Shown one piece after another: positions 1 to 11,560 of a stretch of 64,000 nt of DNA. Location of the stretch: contig NMRA01000105.1 of assembly GCA_002633005.1 (NCBI GenBank), positions 660,010-724,009 of the forward strand, given 5' to 3'. Positions within the stretch are counted from its first letter, which is position 1. Every line of letters starts with the position of its first letter. The position numbers and the translations under genes were made by a program. Origin of the DNA: Phoronis australis (Eukaryota; Phoronida; Phoronidae). A model generated the notes under the pieces. It was not told the DNA's origin and searched no databases. It saw nothing but the letters and a program-made list of their open reading frames with translations.

Positions 1-3000
1 AACTAGCCATCGCAGTGTCACTTGCTCCGTGTATGTCGTGTTTTACACACACATTTGCACCGGAGCAGCTGCTCCGTGTTAGCTGATACTAGCGATTAAT
101 AACAACAACAAAACAACAGAAAAAGTACACAAATGCAATGCAAGATTATTTAAAATCGTACATTAAATGTATTTTACATTGATTTGTACACATGGAGTGT
201 GAATACTCAGAACCACCAAGATGCAAGATGCCACTAGACATTGTATGACAGTTTCACATGATGGTTACATCTGTTTCAGTTGTTTTTTCCCCGATTCTAA
301 TGGTTTTATGTGTGAATAAAGGCAGGAGAAAAGGGTATAACAACTACCATGGAAACCAGACTAATCACTACCGTGGCATAGAAGGCGTAACAAAGCGGTA
401 TAATGCTATGAACATTATGCACTACAATGACTCAGTGACTTGATGTGAGGAGTTTCTTAACTTACAAGATTGTCAAACAGTCAAAAAATACTATTTCTAA
501 ACCCACAAAACACCAGTATTTCTTGGATGCACTGTCACCACAATAAAGCCCATTAAGACAACTAAGAAAAGGAATACCAGATGGTTGAAAAAGCTTGGTT
601 GAATAGCTAATACCAGTTACTCTTTGCAACAAATGTCAAAGCTGTTAGAAAGCTATTAATAATGAAAATAATCAAGTGCGTGATAACACTTATAGTAACA
701 TGTAAAGTGATCATTTAACTCCAGCAAGTTGAACTCATTGTATTAACCTGTGCTTGCCATGGCGTTGCTTCAGCACAGTAGCAGTAACAAAGATAACAAA
801 GCCTGATTTCAACGTGTTCCACCAGTTTTCCTGCATACTATTCTGACCAGGTATATGATAAAGGCACATAAAGGTAGTTGTATGGTTGGAATACGCGATG
901 ACAGATTCAAGTCCTGAAATTATATTTTTTAATTTGAATATCTTAAAAAGAGCAATGTAATGTTAAAATGTGACCACCTGATACACATCGCACACAGGGC
1001 AGATACAGGACAACATAGGTTAGTACTATTAACTTAGCGATAATTCATTCCAAAGGTAACCTTTTACAGAGTAACTCCTAGTGTGGATGGCACTTAGCAT
1101 AGGAACATTTAAGTGGGCAAAGGGCCACTGCAGATGGAGACCAACGAGCTGAGCTATCTGTCTCATGTGAACCATAGCTGAGATGACAATTCACATCATT
1201 GCAACAATATACGACAATAATCGAAAGCACTAGCTATATGTTCATTCAACTATTCTCTCCTAGACGTAATTCGACTGTTACCTCAACCATGAAGAATTCA
1301 ATTGAGGCAGGCATCTCAGCCACCTCCCTCAGTCTGCATTGGTCGCATTAGGGTTCTAAATGGCTAACCTCAATGCACACATCTATTCACTTAGGCAGGA
1401 CCCTTGCTTCACTATCACCACCTAATTAAGTGCAAGTGCCAGTTGGAAGATGTGATCTCCATAATTTGATTTAAAACAAAACAAGCCAAATTCACTGATT
1501 TCAAAGCTTAAATTTCCTCAAATAAAATTGTTGACACTTTCACTTTCTGGTGTTCAAACTTTAATAAATCAGGCTTCCTCAAGTAAAAAGGACTTTACCT
1601 GGCATGACCTAACATGAAGCCATAACCATGAACCTCATTAAGATAGATGATTATGAATAAGTGATGGAAGGTACACACAACAATCACCGCGTAACCTTAT
1701 CTGATATGTTTGCATACTTCTCTGCGAAGGTTGAACCTTCTACATTTAGCACGGTAAAATCTCGCCAACACAATATGTCTGACAAGTGGAGCTTTTAAAT
1801 TTCGTCACTCTTTCATGAAAGGCAAAAAGCACCAATTAACATTTTATAGTGTTCCACAACTTAGCTTAACCATCGGACAATGCTTTGAGAAACTGTGAGC
1901 AACGACTACGTTAGAAAGATTTGAAAAATGAAAATAAACAAGAATTTTGAAAATTATTTTAGTACAAAATTGGTGCGACTTTACTGCAGTCAGCATGTAA
2001 AAAAAGCAAGTAATAGATCTTCACAAGCTAACGACATCCCTGGACATTAACTCTATCGCACACAGTTATTAATGTGTACTAAAAAGAAATGTCAATTACC
2101 TGCAGCATCTATTGATGTATTTAGGGGGGCATCCACGGCTGTGCTTCTAAATTACAGCAACAACCCCTTGAACCTCACTCCTAGATCAGCAGACACCATA
2201 ACCCGTGGTACAAATCCCATAGAACGCTACCCAAGAGTTCCCCGCTTACACCATTGTACGAGCTATCACTTCAACAACATTGCATGCATATGGATGCATG
2301 AAAAGTTGTAAATCATGAAATATTCCGTCGTTCAATTTTTGATTAAATTCTATATTCTAAGACTGTGTAAAAAATGGTGTCTTACAAAATTTGTAATGTC
2401 AAAACTGTTAAGTTTATGAGTAAGCCACTAGGAGGACAAGGATAGAGGATTCAGCCATGTTTGATTGTTAACAGGAATAAAGAACCATTCTCTATTATAG
2501 CACAAGTCCTCATTCTGGTGCATAACTGAGCATTAACAAAAAGTGCATGAAAAGACAAAAGTCATTGAAAAGGAAAACTATAGTTCACATTCAGTACGCA
2601 CTGAGATCCATAAAGTATTGCCTCTAGTTTAAACTAAGCGATGAACCAATAAATTATCAATATCTGAATAGTTGCAATGGGTTCATAAATAATTATGACA
2701 CAGGTGGTAACACGTGCAGACTGAGAGAGTGCTTGCATAAATAATTCACAGTTTTAACATTTTCACGTTTGTAAATTGTACGTTTCAGCACTTGTCCAAA
2801 CACACACGCTCAATTCTCTAAGTGATTTTAGTAGCGAGTTGCCCTAAGATATGATATTAACTTGACTTCTGGGCAGTAATGTCATCTATTATAACCCACA
2901 TTCACGCAAGTGCCCGCGACCTACTTTTTGAAATTTTCAACCAAGCACTTACTGCTCAAGTTAGTGTCCACAGGTGTTTTACTTTGTCAATTGTATTTCA

Positions 3001-3110
3001 TTATCGTATAGAAGGGCTATCTAATGCATAAACTGGCCTGGGAAATTTCATCAGTTTCGCAACCCACCTGCAGTTGTGGTTTAACCTGGGACATTACCAA
3101 GACCGTAATC
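1..3110. other. No gene recognised
   Basis: AT-rich sequence with frequent stops in all frames and no stretch that reads like a protein domain. A perfect 16-bp palindrome (CGGAGCAGCTGCTCCG) lies at 61-76. The longest open frames here (about 60-80 codons) have no recognisable motif. It could be intergenic or intronic. Confidence 0.5.
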
Positions 3111-3123
3111 AGCCCACTAACAC

Positions 3124-3650
3124 CGCTTTTGCATTAGGAGAACCGAAGCTTCGCCGAAAGTTCACTTATCTTTTCCATTCAACCCCCGATCGAAGTTATC
3201 GCAAGACAACAGACAATGCAGTTCTATTGATCTCCTAAACGAATACCGAGTATTGGGTTCTAGGCCAATTATTGTTCTTCTGCCATTTACCAGTGTTTAT
3301 GAAAATGATCAGTGTCATTCTTCATGAGATATGTTCGCTTTTATTAAAAAATGTGCATCTATTGAGAGCACGTCGGCCACGCTACAATAACAAAGAACAC
3401 GTTTTGCTAGTTTCTCGCGATCGTATATCGTTGCCACAGCCTCTACCAATAACTTCCACGACACTTCGTTTTCACGTGGCCTCTACCAATAACTTCGATG
3501 AAGCTTCGACTTTATTGTTCTCACTACACCAAAGTTTCGGTGAGCACCGAAGCTTCACTTTTAAATCCCACTACTTTTAGTGGAGTTTCGCTTGCAGATT
3601 AACTACCGAGTGAACCTTTCCCACTTACCGAAACTTCGGTACGGTAAAAG
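3124..3650 (-). repeat. Dispersed repeat family E, copy 1
   Basis: This segment is homologous, in opposite orientation, to 6675-7102. Shared landmarks are a GCATTAGG start, the block around 3300-3350 (ATGATCAGTGTCATT, then AGATATGTTC), a TTGAGAGCACGT block, CCTCTACCA, and a CCCACTTAC end. It is rich in short CGAAGCTTCG-type palindromes. The reading frame that spans it (3272-3580) is simply repeat sequence and does not look like a protein. It is probably a non-autonomous DNA element; clear terminal repeats and target duplications were not resolved. Confidence 0.7.
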
Positions 3651-3659
3651 GTAAATTTC

Positions 3660-5170
3660 GCCTCCTATCCAAAAGTGACTCTACTATCATTTTCAACTAC
3701 CAGTAAATCCAACTTAGTTTTCAAAGGTTTGTTGGAAATAACTAGACGTGAGGTGCCTGCAATTTGAGAACCAGTTCTCTCAGCGGAATAACAGGCAACA
3801 AACTGATTCTCAAATTGTGGGGATGTTATATCCGACCTGCCGAATTTGTCATTTCTCAGTTTTAAGAGTTAAGCCTCAGCCTTGTTTATCCTGATGATGA
3901 GGCCACTAGCAGGAATGAAAGGATCACGACATTTCATGAATGGTCTATTTTCTTTTAAATATGTCACAGGATAACCCTTATTCCATTATTTTGAGTCTAC
4001 AATACTTACCCTGTATAATTCATATCATTCATAAGTCTTCAATACTAAGACGGTATATTTTGTAATGAGCCCAGATGTAATGCCCTGTTGTTTCTTTTTT
4101 TTGTATTATTACACAATTTCCAAAAAACATGGTGAGCACATGGCCAAGAACATTCAAATAGCAAATTCGACTTGCTTAATGGAAATCGGCATAAAGCATT
4201 TTGAGACCATTTTATTTCGTGTAGTACTAATCATGCACTACTAAAACAGTTTCTTTTGTCATTCTGATTGTGAGCTGCAAATTTTGCATTTTCAAAAACT
4301 TTGATAAAATTTATAGTGCAGGTCAGTCTTATAGAAATCCGACTGATATCATGCCATAAACATTCCCACTAAATGAGATGACGTCAAACCCTACCGATCG
4401 GGGAAAACGGTGGGGTCTGACAGGTTGAAATAGACCGCATTTATCCACCCTGACTGTGTCGCACTCAGCTCGCGATCAAAGGGAACCCGCCTAGCTGCTC
4501 TATTCATTGAGTCACCAGTGAGGATAATTGGCTTCGTTCATGCGGATACGATCAGCTGATTACAATCTAGCCTAGGTGACCGTACTTTATCTGAAGAGCG
4601 TTTTACGTAGTTTTGAGAGTAATACTTGAAAAAAGGAACGAAAAAATTGTTGGTGCAACTTTGAATTTTTCAAATTGGCTCAAGATAAGAGATTTTGCAA
4701 CAAAGCAACACTCACGATTACTTTCATTCGGCGCGCACGAATACAAAAATATAGGACCCAAGTTAGGACAGTATAAATGTAGACCTACTCATTGCATTAT
4801 TTAGATTTTGAAGACATATGCGTTGTAATATTCAAAATACGTTTATTGTAGCTATTACAAGCTCTAAAACGATGTAGTTTAATTTCATTATTCTCATTCA
4901 TTGTCATCCCGTCAAATTGGAGATTTCTGAGATGTGATTCACTGCGATTACGCATATGAATACAAAACACAGGATCCGTGGGAAATATTGTTGATATTTT
5001 CCTGACGTACAGCGAACATTAAGAAACTCTAGAATGCCGTTATTACAGACAAGAACACGATAAAACGAATTTGGATTTAGACGATAGTTTTCATACATTT
5101 AGCTGGCTGACTTAGGCACCACTGTGTGTCTCCGCTAGACCCCAAAATTTCACACCGCCCAGGTAATTCT
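3660..5170. other. No gene; one small inverted repeat
   Basis: There is no supported coding region. A 17-bp inverted repeat with one mismatch (CAATTTGAGAACCAGTT at 3759-3775 against its complement ending at 3818) encloses about 24 bases. A GATGATGAGG motif near 3893 resembles sequence often seen next to retroelement ends, but nothing decisive follows. Confidence 0.4.
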
Positions 5171-5179
5171 ACTCGTCAC

Positions 5180-6194
5180 CTTGTCATGAAAAACTTGACC
5201 AGTTTTAAAAGCACGTGGCCAAGGAAGCGTGCAGTCATCGAAGACATTAGTCAGGAACTACCTATTCATGAAATGGTAGCATAGCATCCAGAAATAAATA
5301 TTGGTGCTCTTTTCCGAAAGTTTCTAATGCCGTAAAAAACTTTTACATTATTTTTAAGAGGAATTTAGTTAATCACGATTGGTGTTTTTAAAGTCAAAAT
5401 GACTCACTGATAGTGAACACTTCGACACCCTAACACCCCGAATCTCCACAAAAATATATGTTAGACTGTCCCGTATCCTGAGTCACCCTTACCGAGACAA
5501 TTCTCGAACGTTTTTTAGCGGATGAGAGCAGCCAGTGCTAAATAAAGCACTTTCTGCTTTATTGCTGGAGTTAATTTCTTTAGTTACAATACACACCTAG
5601 ATCGTCACATTGTGTTTACTCTCAGGCAAAGGAACTCCGATGACACGCATGCGCTCACTCACTCACACACATTCGCAGAGGAACTTCAAAACAAACGTCA
5701 AATGACAACAACATGTACATTGTATGTTCGTCCATTTTTCACGTGTTGCGGGGTACGATATAGAGCACAATTGGACTTAATCTGCAGTTAATCCCGACTC
5801 CACAGGAACTTAAAAATCTCAGGGATGCAACTGGAAAACTCGGAGGATTTTAGGTAATTTGTTGAGTCGAAACAGTGTATTCTTATTTAAGAATTCAATT
5901 TGTCCTATCGACGATCACGAGGCAGTGACGCATCAGTCGACAAGTTTTCACCCTGGAATTTCAGCACATTTTTAAAAAAATTATCGTAATTTTAAGCAAT
6001 GAAGTTTGATAGCAATGCACCACAATCTTGTAGAAAGGCTGTCATAGGTTACAGATACATCATAGAGCATAAATTTGATGAGTCCTAGCTTCTGATTTTC
6101 CCCGTTTTGAAGACTGAACTTCAACCGCCTTAGGCTACAACAAGCGCCCCCTCCCCCTAAAACAATTTTTTATAAGCGCCTGAGTGAATACGGG
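5180..6194 (-). mobile_element. Partial TIR element, homologous to 35031-36016
   Basis: Read on the minus strand from 6194, this segment starts CCCGTATTCACTCAGG and then GCGCTTAT. It runs parallel to 35031-36016 for about 1 kb. Matching landmarks include GTAACCTATG, TGTTGTTGTCA, TAACTAAAGAAATTAA, AACGTT and GACAATTGTCTCGGTAA, and TTGGCCAC. The outer end abuts TA at 6195-6196, as in the related full elements. The opposite terminus was not found in the neighbourhood, so the copy looks truncated at about 5180. No transposase frame is visible, so it is probably non-autonomous. Confidence 0.65.
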
Positions 6195-6670
6195 TATACA
6201 GCTTTACACCAAGACTAGGTGATGCTGCGCAATATTTTTTGTTGCTCGTACCGACTGTTGCCAATTTTTGCTCGTTTCCATAACCTATGAGGATGGCAGA
6301 AATGAAAACGTTGCAATTTGAATTTCAATGTTAGCATAATCCAGAAAATCAGAAGTCCGTCTTTTAAAACGCTTTCGGAGAAAGACTTGCAGAAGATGCT
6401 CACTCTTTCAAAATTGCCCTGGAGGTATTAACTATTCCATGCAGCATTATTTAACTGGTCTGGGCTATAATTATCATTTTATGGCCTGGTCATCCATTCA
6501 GTCCAAAGCAGTTCCATAGGTGGCTTATCAGCCAATTGTTCATGCATGCTGACTCACAATAGAAGCCTCAGGTAAGAGTGAAGGTGGTAAATATGGTGTT
6601 TATAGTTTCTTACTGTAGTGGATTTGTTCATGACATGTTCAAAAGCCATTTTTCCTTTCTCAAGTAATTT
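6195..6670. other. No feature recognised
   Basis: Spacer between two repeat copies. It has no coding potential that I can support and no repeat that I can match elsewhere in the window. Confidence 0.4.
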
Positions 6671-6674
6671 TAGT

Positions 6675-7102
6675 CACTTTTATTGAAGTTTCAGTAAGTG
6701 GGAAAGGATAACTCTAATAGCTGAAAATAGCGAAGCTTTGGTACTCACGAAACGTCGGTGTAGGGGGAAACGCCAGAGCGAAACTTCGCCGAAGTACTGG
6801 TAGAGGCCACAGCAAACATGCGACACTTACAAAATGTGTTCTTTGTTATTGTAAGATAGCCAACGTGCTCTCAATAGACGCACAGAAATAAATAAAAGAA
6901 CATATCTGATGAAAAATGACACTGATCATTTTCACAAACATGGGTAAATGGCAGGAGAACAATATTCAATATTCTTTTGAGAGAAGGTCTCAATGAACTG
7001 TATCGTCGGTATCTTGGCGATTCAATATTGCTGTCTAGTCAGAAAGGTAAGCAAGTTTCGGAGAAGCTTCAGTAATCCGAAATTCCCCTAATGCGAAAGC
7101 AT
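6675..7102 (+). repeat. Dispersed repeat family E, copy 2
   Basis: Inverted relative to copy 1 at 3124-3650, about 3 kb away. It begins with AGTAAGTGGGAAAGG (complement of the CCCACTTAC end of copy 1) and ends near GCGAAAGCATTGCATTAA. The middle carries the complement of ATGATCAGTGTCATT and a CAACGTGCTCTCAA block. It is shorter than copy 1 through internal deletions. It holds no gene. Confidence 0.7.
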
Positions 7103-7604
7103 TGCATTAAGTTTCTAGATCATCCGTTGATTGAAGAGTGCTGATTTAACTGCCTAGAGGGTACCTATCAGAAGCCCCAATAGGGCTCATATATATCGTT
7201 ATCTGTTTTAAGCAATCTAACTGATTGACATGGTCAGTGAATCTCACAGCAAATGACTGAGATTGCAGAATAATGAGTGTGGGAAGATACGCATTGCTAA
7301 ATAATAAAAAATGACTACTTTTTAATTGATTTTTTCCGTTCAGAAATGAAACAAATTAATTTTTAATTTCTATCATAATGAAATATAATTTTGCTTTCAG
7401 TTACAGGCAGCACCCGATTCATACAAGGATCAAATACCCCTCGGTGTGTGGTCAGTTAGCCCGACTGTCCAGTAATATGCCATGCAGATTTTTTGCATGA
7501 AAAAAAATGATATGCATGAGGATCTTCAAAAAGCCATCGGACCCGAATGTTGCGCGTCGCTAGCTGGGGTACACATCACCCCTAATATCTTCCTTGCCCC
7601 CACG
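7103..7604. other. No feature recognised
   Basis: AT-rich spacer with A/T runs near 7307-7380. No coding or repeat assignment can be supported. Confidence 0.35.
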
Positions 7605-8790
7605 AATGCACCGCTAACAGTGTGCTTCTAGGGTTGCTTATTTGGAACATAAATGTGGCAACTAGATAGCGCAAAATATGTCGAATCTATCCGAAAACTT
7701 GTATGTGTCATCAAACCTCCCTCAAGGAACTTCTGAGAAAACAGAGGAAAACAAAAAAGTGAAATTGCCACTAAGAGGCTATAAGAGCAAAAAACATATC
7801 TGCCTCTAAGAGGCACCAAAGGAGATAAAGTCATCACAAAATCATTGTCAGACTTCTTCTTCACATTAGGAACATACACAACAATTTTCACAATCATCCT
7901 TAGAGTGGTTTTGTTGACAGAAGGGCAGACGCCAAATAACATGACTTGAAAACAGTAAAAATGGCCACAAGGTGACGCAAAAATGCCTTGAATTTTACCA
8001 AAAACCGGATGATAGCGTAACCTCACTAATGGGCTAACTCCCAAATTTTATGAAAATCCGTTGCTGACCTTTTAAGATACAGAGGTAAACGTAAAAAAAC
8101 TAAAATTGACACTAGGGGCACACCTGTAGCTCGATCTGTCCGCGGAAGTTATCATCCTCTGTTGTCAACTTCATATAAATACACCAGCAAAATTCAATAA
8201 AGATCCCGTAGCGCATTTAGGAGATACAGCCATGAGCGCAAAACCAAACAATAATGCGTCCACATATAAATATGTGGGCGCATAAAAATGCCACTAGAAG
8301 GCGCCATAGTAGTCCAAGTCATCAGAAAATCATCGTCAGCCACCATCTTCAAAGTAAGAACATATATGCCAATTTTCAAAATCATCTCTAGAGCGGTTGG
8401 GTTCATAGAACTGAGGACGCCAAAAAACAGACTAAAAACAGTAAAAATGGCCACTAGGTGGTGCAAAGTACCTCGAATCCGTCCGAAAACAAAAGGATAG
8501 CATCATCTCACTAATAGATGCCCAACTGCCACATTTTATGAAAATTCGTTGAGGACCTCCAAAGATACAGAGGTAAGCATAAAAAGTTAAAATTGCCACT
8601 AGGGGGCACACTGGTAGTCAGAGAGGTCCGAAATTCATCGTCCTCTGTCATCACCTTCATAGGAACACATCTGCCAAATCTCATCAAGATCCTATGAGGG
8701 GCTTAGGAGATACAGCTGCGGACACTGGACGCTCAGACACAGATGACGGCAATTAATGTGACCACATATAGAATAAGCGGATGCATAATA
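7605..8790 (+). repeat. Repeat family A, copy 1 (CTCF-motif modular repeat)
   Basis: The copy starts with a conserved AACAGTGTGCTTCTAGGGTT-like head, also seen at 14810 and 22250. It continues as modules of very roughly 150-200 bases. Each module has AAAATTGCCACTAGGNGGC, then a stretch ending ATGAAAATCCGTTGAGGACC or GGAGATACAGC. Motif copies include CCACTAGAAGGCGCC (8291-8305), CCACTAGGTGGTGC (8451-8464) and CCACTAGGGGGCAC (8596-8609); earlier modules are degenerate. An internal 30-bp palindrome lies at 8254-8283, and a tail of GACACTGG and CAGACACAGATGACGG type closes the copy near 8760. Open frames on both strands recur in other copies and are by-products of the repeat. Confidence 0.8.
8254..8283. 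repeat. 30-bp terminal-type palindrome of family A
   Basis: The sequence from ATGCGTCC to GGGCGCAT is an almost perfect inverted palindrome, followed by AAAAAT. The same palindrome with the same A-rich follow-on ends copy 2 at 16421-16450, and a decayed version follows at about 8751-8788. It would form a strong hairpin in single-stranded DNA or RNA and probably marks the 3' end of the repeat. Confidence 0.75.
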
Positions 8791-10230
8791 AGTAATGATT
8801 TTACACGAAACTGGCATAACACTGTTCATTCCAAAGGTCACCGGCTTCATGTGAACTCTACCACAAGTTCCAGAAAGCGAACATCACGTACATATAAACA
8901 ACTTCTAAACATGCCATTCTTTATCTCATGCAATATTCAAAGAAGAAATGAATGAATTATTTCATCCAACCATTAATGATTTAGAGGTCTATGTGTATGG
9001 TCTGTTTTTCATAGAAATATATTGCTAACAGAGTATCAATCACCCAGCAGGTATTTCCAACACTAGATATTCCGACACTGATGCTGTGTCTACGTCATTA
9101 GGATGTCAGATTTCCAATGTCAAACAGACATAGCAGAGATGAAAGATGGCGTTGATTCTATGTACATTCTAAATACTGTGACTGCGAGCTTGTTCAGAAT
9201 TTGCAAATCTTGCGCCAGTTAGCCCCTCGTATCAAAAGAAAAAACATCACACTAGCCCCATTCACATGCTTAACTGAGAAATCTGCGTAATAATTGTTTA
9301 CCTAAATCCACTTTTAATTCCATTACTGTAAGCGTTCTCATGTGTTCGCTTTCCGTTTATGAAACCTGTTTTTCTACGTCACTCCTGTCATCAACTTTGG
9401 TAACTACTGCTCTTGTGCTTCTGTGCTTCTGGAGAGAAACACCAACTGAATCAAACTGGCAGAATTTGTAAAAAATATGCCATCAGCAAACCGGTCGTGG
9501 ATTCACTCTAGGGGGCAAATGTGGCAGTTCATAGGCAGTGGTTTTTAAAACACTTAAAAGATCTCTAAAAACACTGAAACCTACCTCCAGTCGTTTTGCC
9601 CTTGGGCATATACCACCCTATCCCTCCTGATCCCTGGAGGCAGCCCTCCAGAGACCTGGGACTCGCTCCACAAAAAGATCAAGAAGTGCATAGATTCTTC
9701 AATCCACATTTTTTCAACTTTGCCGGAAATGTGGCTTGCAATGTGTTTGCATGAAGTCAGGATTTCTGTCAGCATTGCTTCGTTTGATGTTTGCTGCGCA
9801 TATCAAATAACGCAGTCTGAGTAGTAGTAATATACCTATTTAATTTGCTTCACAGCAGAAAAGCATTATTGCAAACATTCACAAGAACATCTGACTAATG
9901 GAGGATAGCAAGTTCCCGATTATTTACGAAGCAATTGACTGCGCATGTGAATGGGCCAACTATAGCTAAGACACATAAGAGTTGTAAAAGGCCCACTTTT
10001 TAGTGTACCACAACTGCCACGTCATCCAAATTTCCAAAGACCATTAATTACTGATAAAACCCTAATGACTTTCTGAACCCTGCCTTTGAGGTGACGATGC
10101 AGTAACATCACGTCTAAAATCCGTTGATTTACCCCTACTTCTAACCTATTTACATTGGTGACCACCTGTACAGGGTGTAAATGAACTGTCTTTGTTCGGG
10201 GGGGGGGGCATGATATCGCATTGCTTGGCT
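8791..10230. other. No gene recognised
   Basis: There is no supportable coding region. A short open frame at 9581-9775 on the minus strand lacks any recognised motif. A run of ten or more G residues starts near 10199. This sequence may include the decayed 3' part of the Penelope-like relic that follows. Confidence 0.4.
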
Positions 10231-10232
10231 CC

Positions 10233-10495
10233 CTATCATGCTGACTGAAGACCTAGCCACGAAGGTTCATATAAACAGCATCTTTGGCCATTCTTTTAGT
10301 GCAGCCCATTTCACAATTGAGCATCCACATGTAATCCTACTAGATGTGGTTCTTTTGACCATGTATGCTCTGCTACTCGAGATGAGCTATTGCCCTCAAT
10401 ATAGCATATCTTGTCTTTGATAATCCTGGTTTCCAGTACCTATTAAGGGTTTCACCAACATAGGCTTCACCACATTCATAAAGGATTAAAGATGA
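10233..10495 (-). pseudogene. Penelope-like element GIY-YIG endonuclease relic
   Basis: On the minus strand, 10480 downwards reads YECGEAYVGETLNR. This matches the C-x-C-G-x-x-Y-[IV]-G-E-T block (the YIG half of the GIY-YIG motif) found in Penelope-like retroelement endonucleases. After a frame change it continues as VAEHTWSKEPHLVG (from about 10376), equivalent to the family's AVAEHAW histidine block. A third frame near 10255-10290 gives AKDAVYMNLRG, resembling the K-E-A-x-Y-I-R helix after it. At least two frameshifts and several stops separate the pieces, so it is dead. No reverse transcriptase domain was found upstream on this strand. The GIY-YIG nuclease would have nicked target DNA for insertion. 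The call rests on motif order by eye; a decayed prokaryote-like GIY-YIG gene is much less likely. Confidence 0.55.
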
Positions 10496-10680
10496 TGTTT
10501 TTTCTCTATGCCAACCATCTACTTTTGGTCAGCCATCAACCAGGGGTATCTGAGCGATGGTATACCGTTCTTATCTCAACTTCCTCACACTTGCATCCTA
10601 ACTTAGTTTTCAGATTCCAGGTATGCATGTACGGAAGACACGTCATTTATTTTGTATGTCCTTCTTCCTTTATTATAGTA

Positions 10681-10818
10681 AAACTAAAACGAGCGTCGGT
10701 ACTAAAATATATTAAAATATCCCCCACGTTTTGAGCGATGCGCTTTTTGTCAACTGTTTCTACTGACGGTAGAGTACGTTTCAATATATTTTAGTACCGA
10801 CGCTCGTTGTTTTAGTTT
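10681..10818. repeat. Inverted repeat with 34-37 bp arms
   Basis: The left arm (10681-10714) reads AAACTAAAACGAGCGTCGGT and on into ACTAAAATATATT. The right arm (10782-10818) is its complement with a 3-base insertion. The arms enclose about 67 bases containing CGATGCGC. The left arm plus loop recurs in opposite orientation at 47573-47660, so it belongs to a dispersed element. It directly precedes, on the minus strand, the GIY-YIG relic, so it could be part of that retroelement's terminal repeat; this is inference. Confidence 0.7.
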
Positions 10819-10828
10819 CCAGTCAAAG

Positions 10829-11560
10829 ATGGCGGAAATATTGGCAATGGTGCATGCGCACCTCGATATCTGGCCTAAAACGTTTTCTCCTGTAGACGGC
10901 GGATTGGTGAACCAATCATTTTCAATCTCGTCACCTATTTGTTTCGTTTCATTGGCTATTATAAAAGTTTGTTTAACCGGAAGTCACTTTCAAGATGGCG
11001 ACTCTGGCACATTTTCACCCATTTTCGATCGTTCTGCGGTCACATTTGTAACGGGAAGAGCAAATGACATGAATTTTTGCATGTGGATTCCTTGAAGTAT
11101 GCTCTCTCAAAAGTTCTGCGATAACATTTCTCTCGGACTAACCGTTTTCGAGTTATTTGACTTTGAATTTCAAAAAAACCCGCAAAATTTCATTTTTTCG
11201 AAAAATTTACAGAATTGTGCGTTACTACCAATTTAGATAGAGATTTGAATGGGCTTTCAGGTGATGTTTTCAAGTTTTCCTAGGACGTCTACTTTTCGAA
11301 TTATTCGAAATTTTCTGATAGAGTTGTACCTTTGTTGAGTGCTCTTGCTGTATGATGTTGGTTTAGCTTCTATTGAACAAGACTGCAGCCTATTTCTTAG
11401 TAATTTCTTCGCTAGTCACATGAATGTTATCGTGTTGTTCATAATCGCCGCCTTCATCGCCATTATCATCGTCATCGTCATCATTCTCCGCATCGTTTCC
11501 TTTTCAGTTAATTTTGCCAAGAGTCGCTCCTCCGAGCGCTCTCGTTTTCATTGTTAGAAA
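10829..11560 (-). repeat. Repeat family D, copy 1, with promoter-like motifs
   Basis: Its 11485-11545 part, read on the minus strand, matches 22418-22475 (GAGAGCGCTCGGAGGAGCGA, then an acidic GAT/GAC-rich stretch). A TGAAAGCCC block (near 11260) also matches 22525. In that minus frame a run of Asp/Glu codons (DDDDDDNGDEGGDYEQ) ends in a stop, perhaps the C-terminus of an element ORF. The 10820-11000 part carries AAGATGGCG twice (YY1-like), GCATGCGCA (NRF1-like) and CCGGAAG (ETS-like), so it could act as a TATA-less promoter on the plus strand. An 88-codon plus-strand frame (10829-11095) starts at the first AAGATGG but resembles no known protein. Confidence 0.55.

Noticed and set aside
10829-11095. 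88-codon plus-strand frame starting at AAGATGGCGG
   Set aside because: It lies in repeat family D, has no recognised domain, and could at most be a leader sequence. I kept only the promoter-like motifs as an observation.
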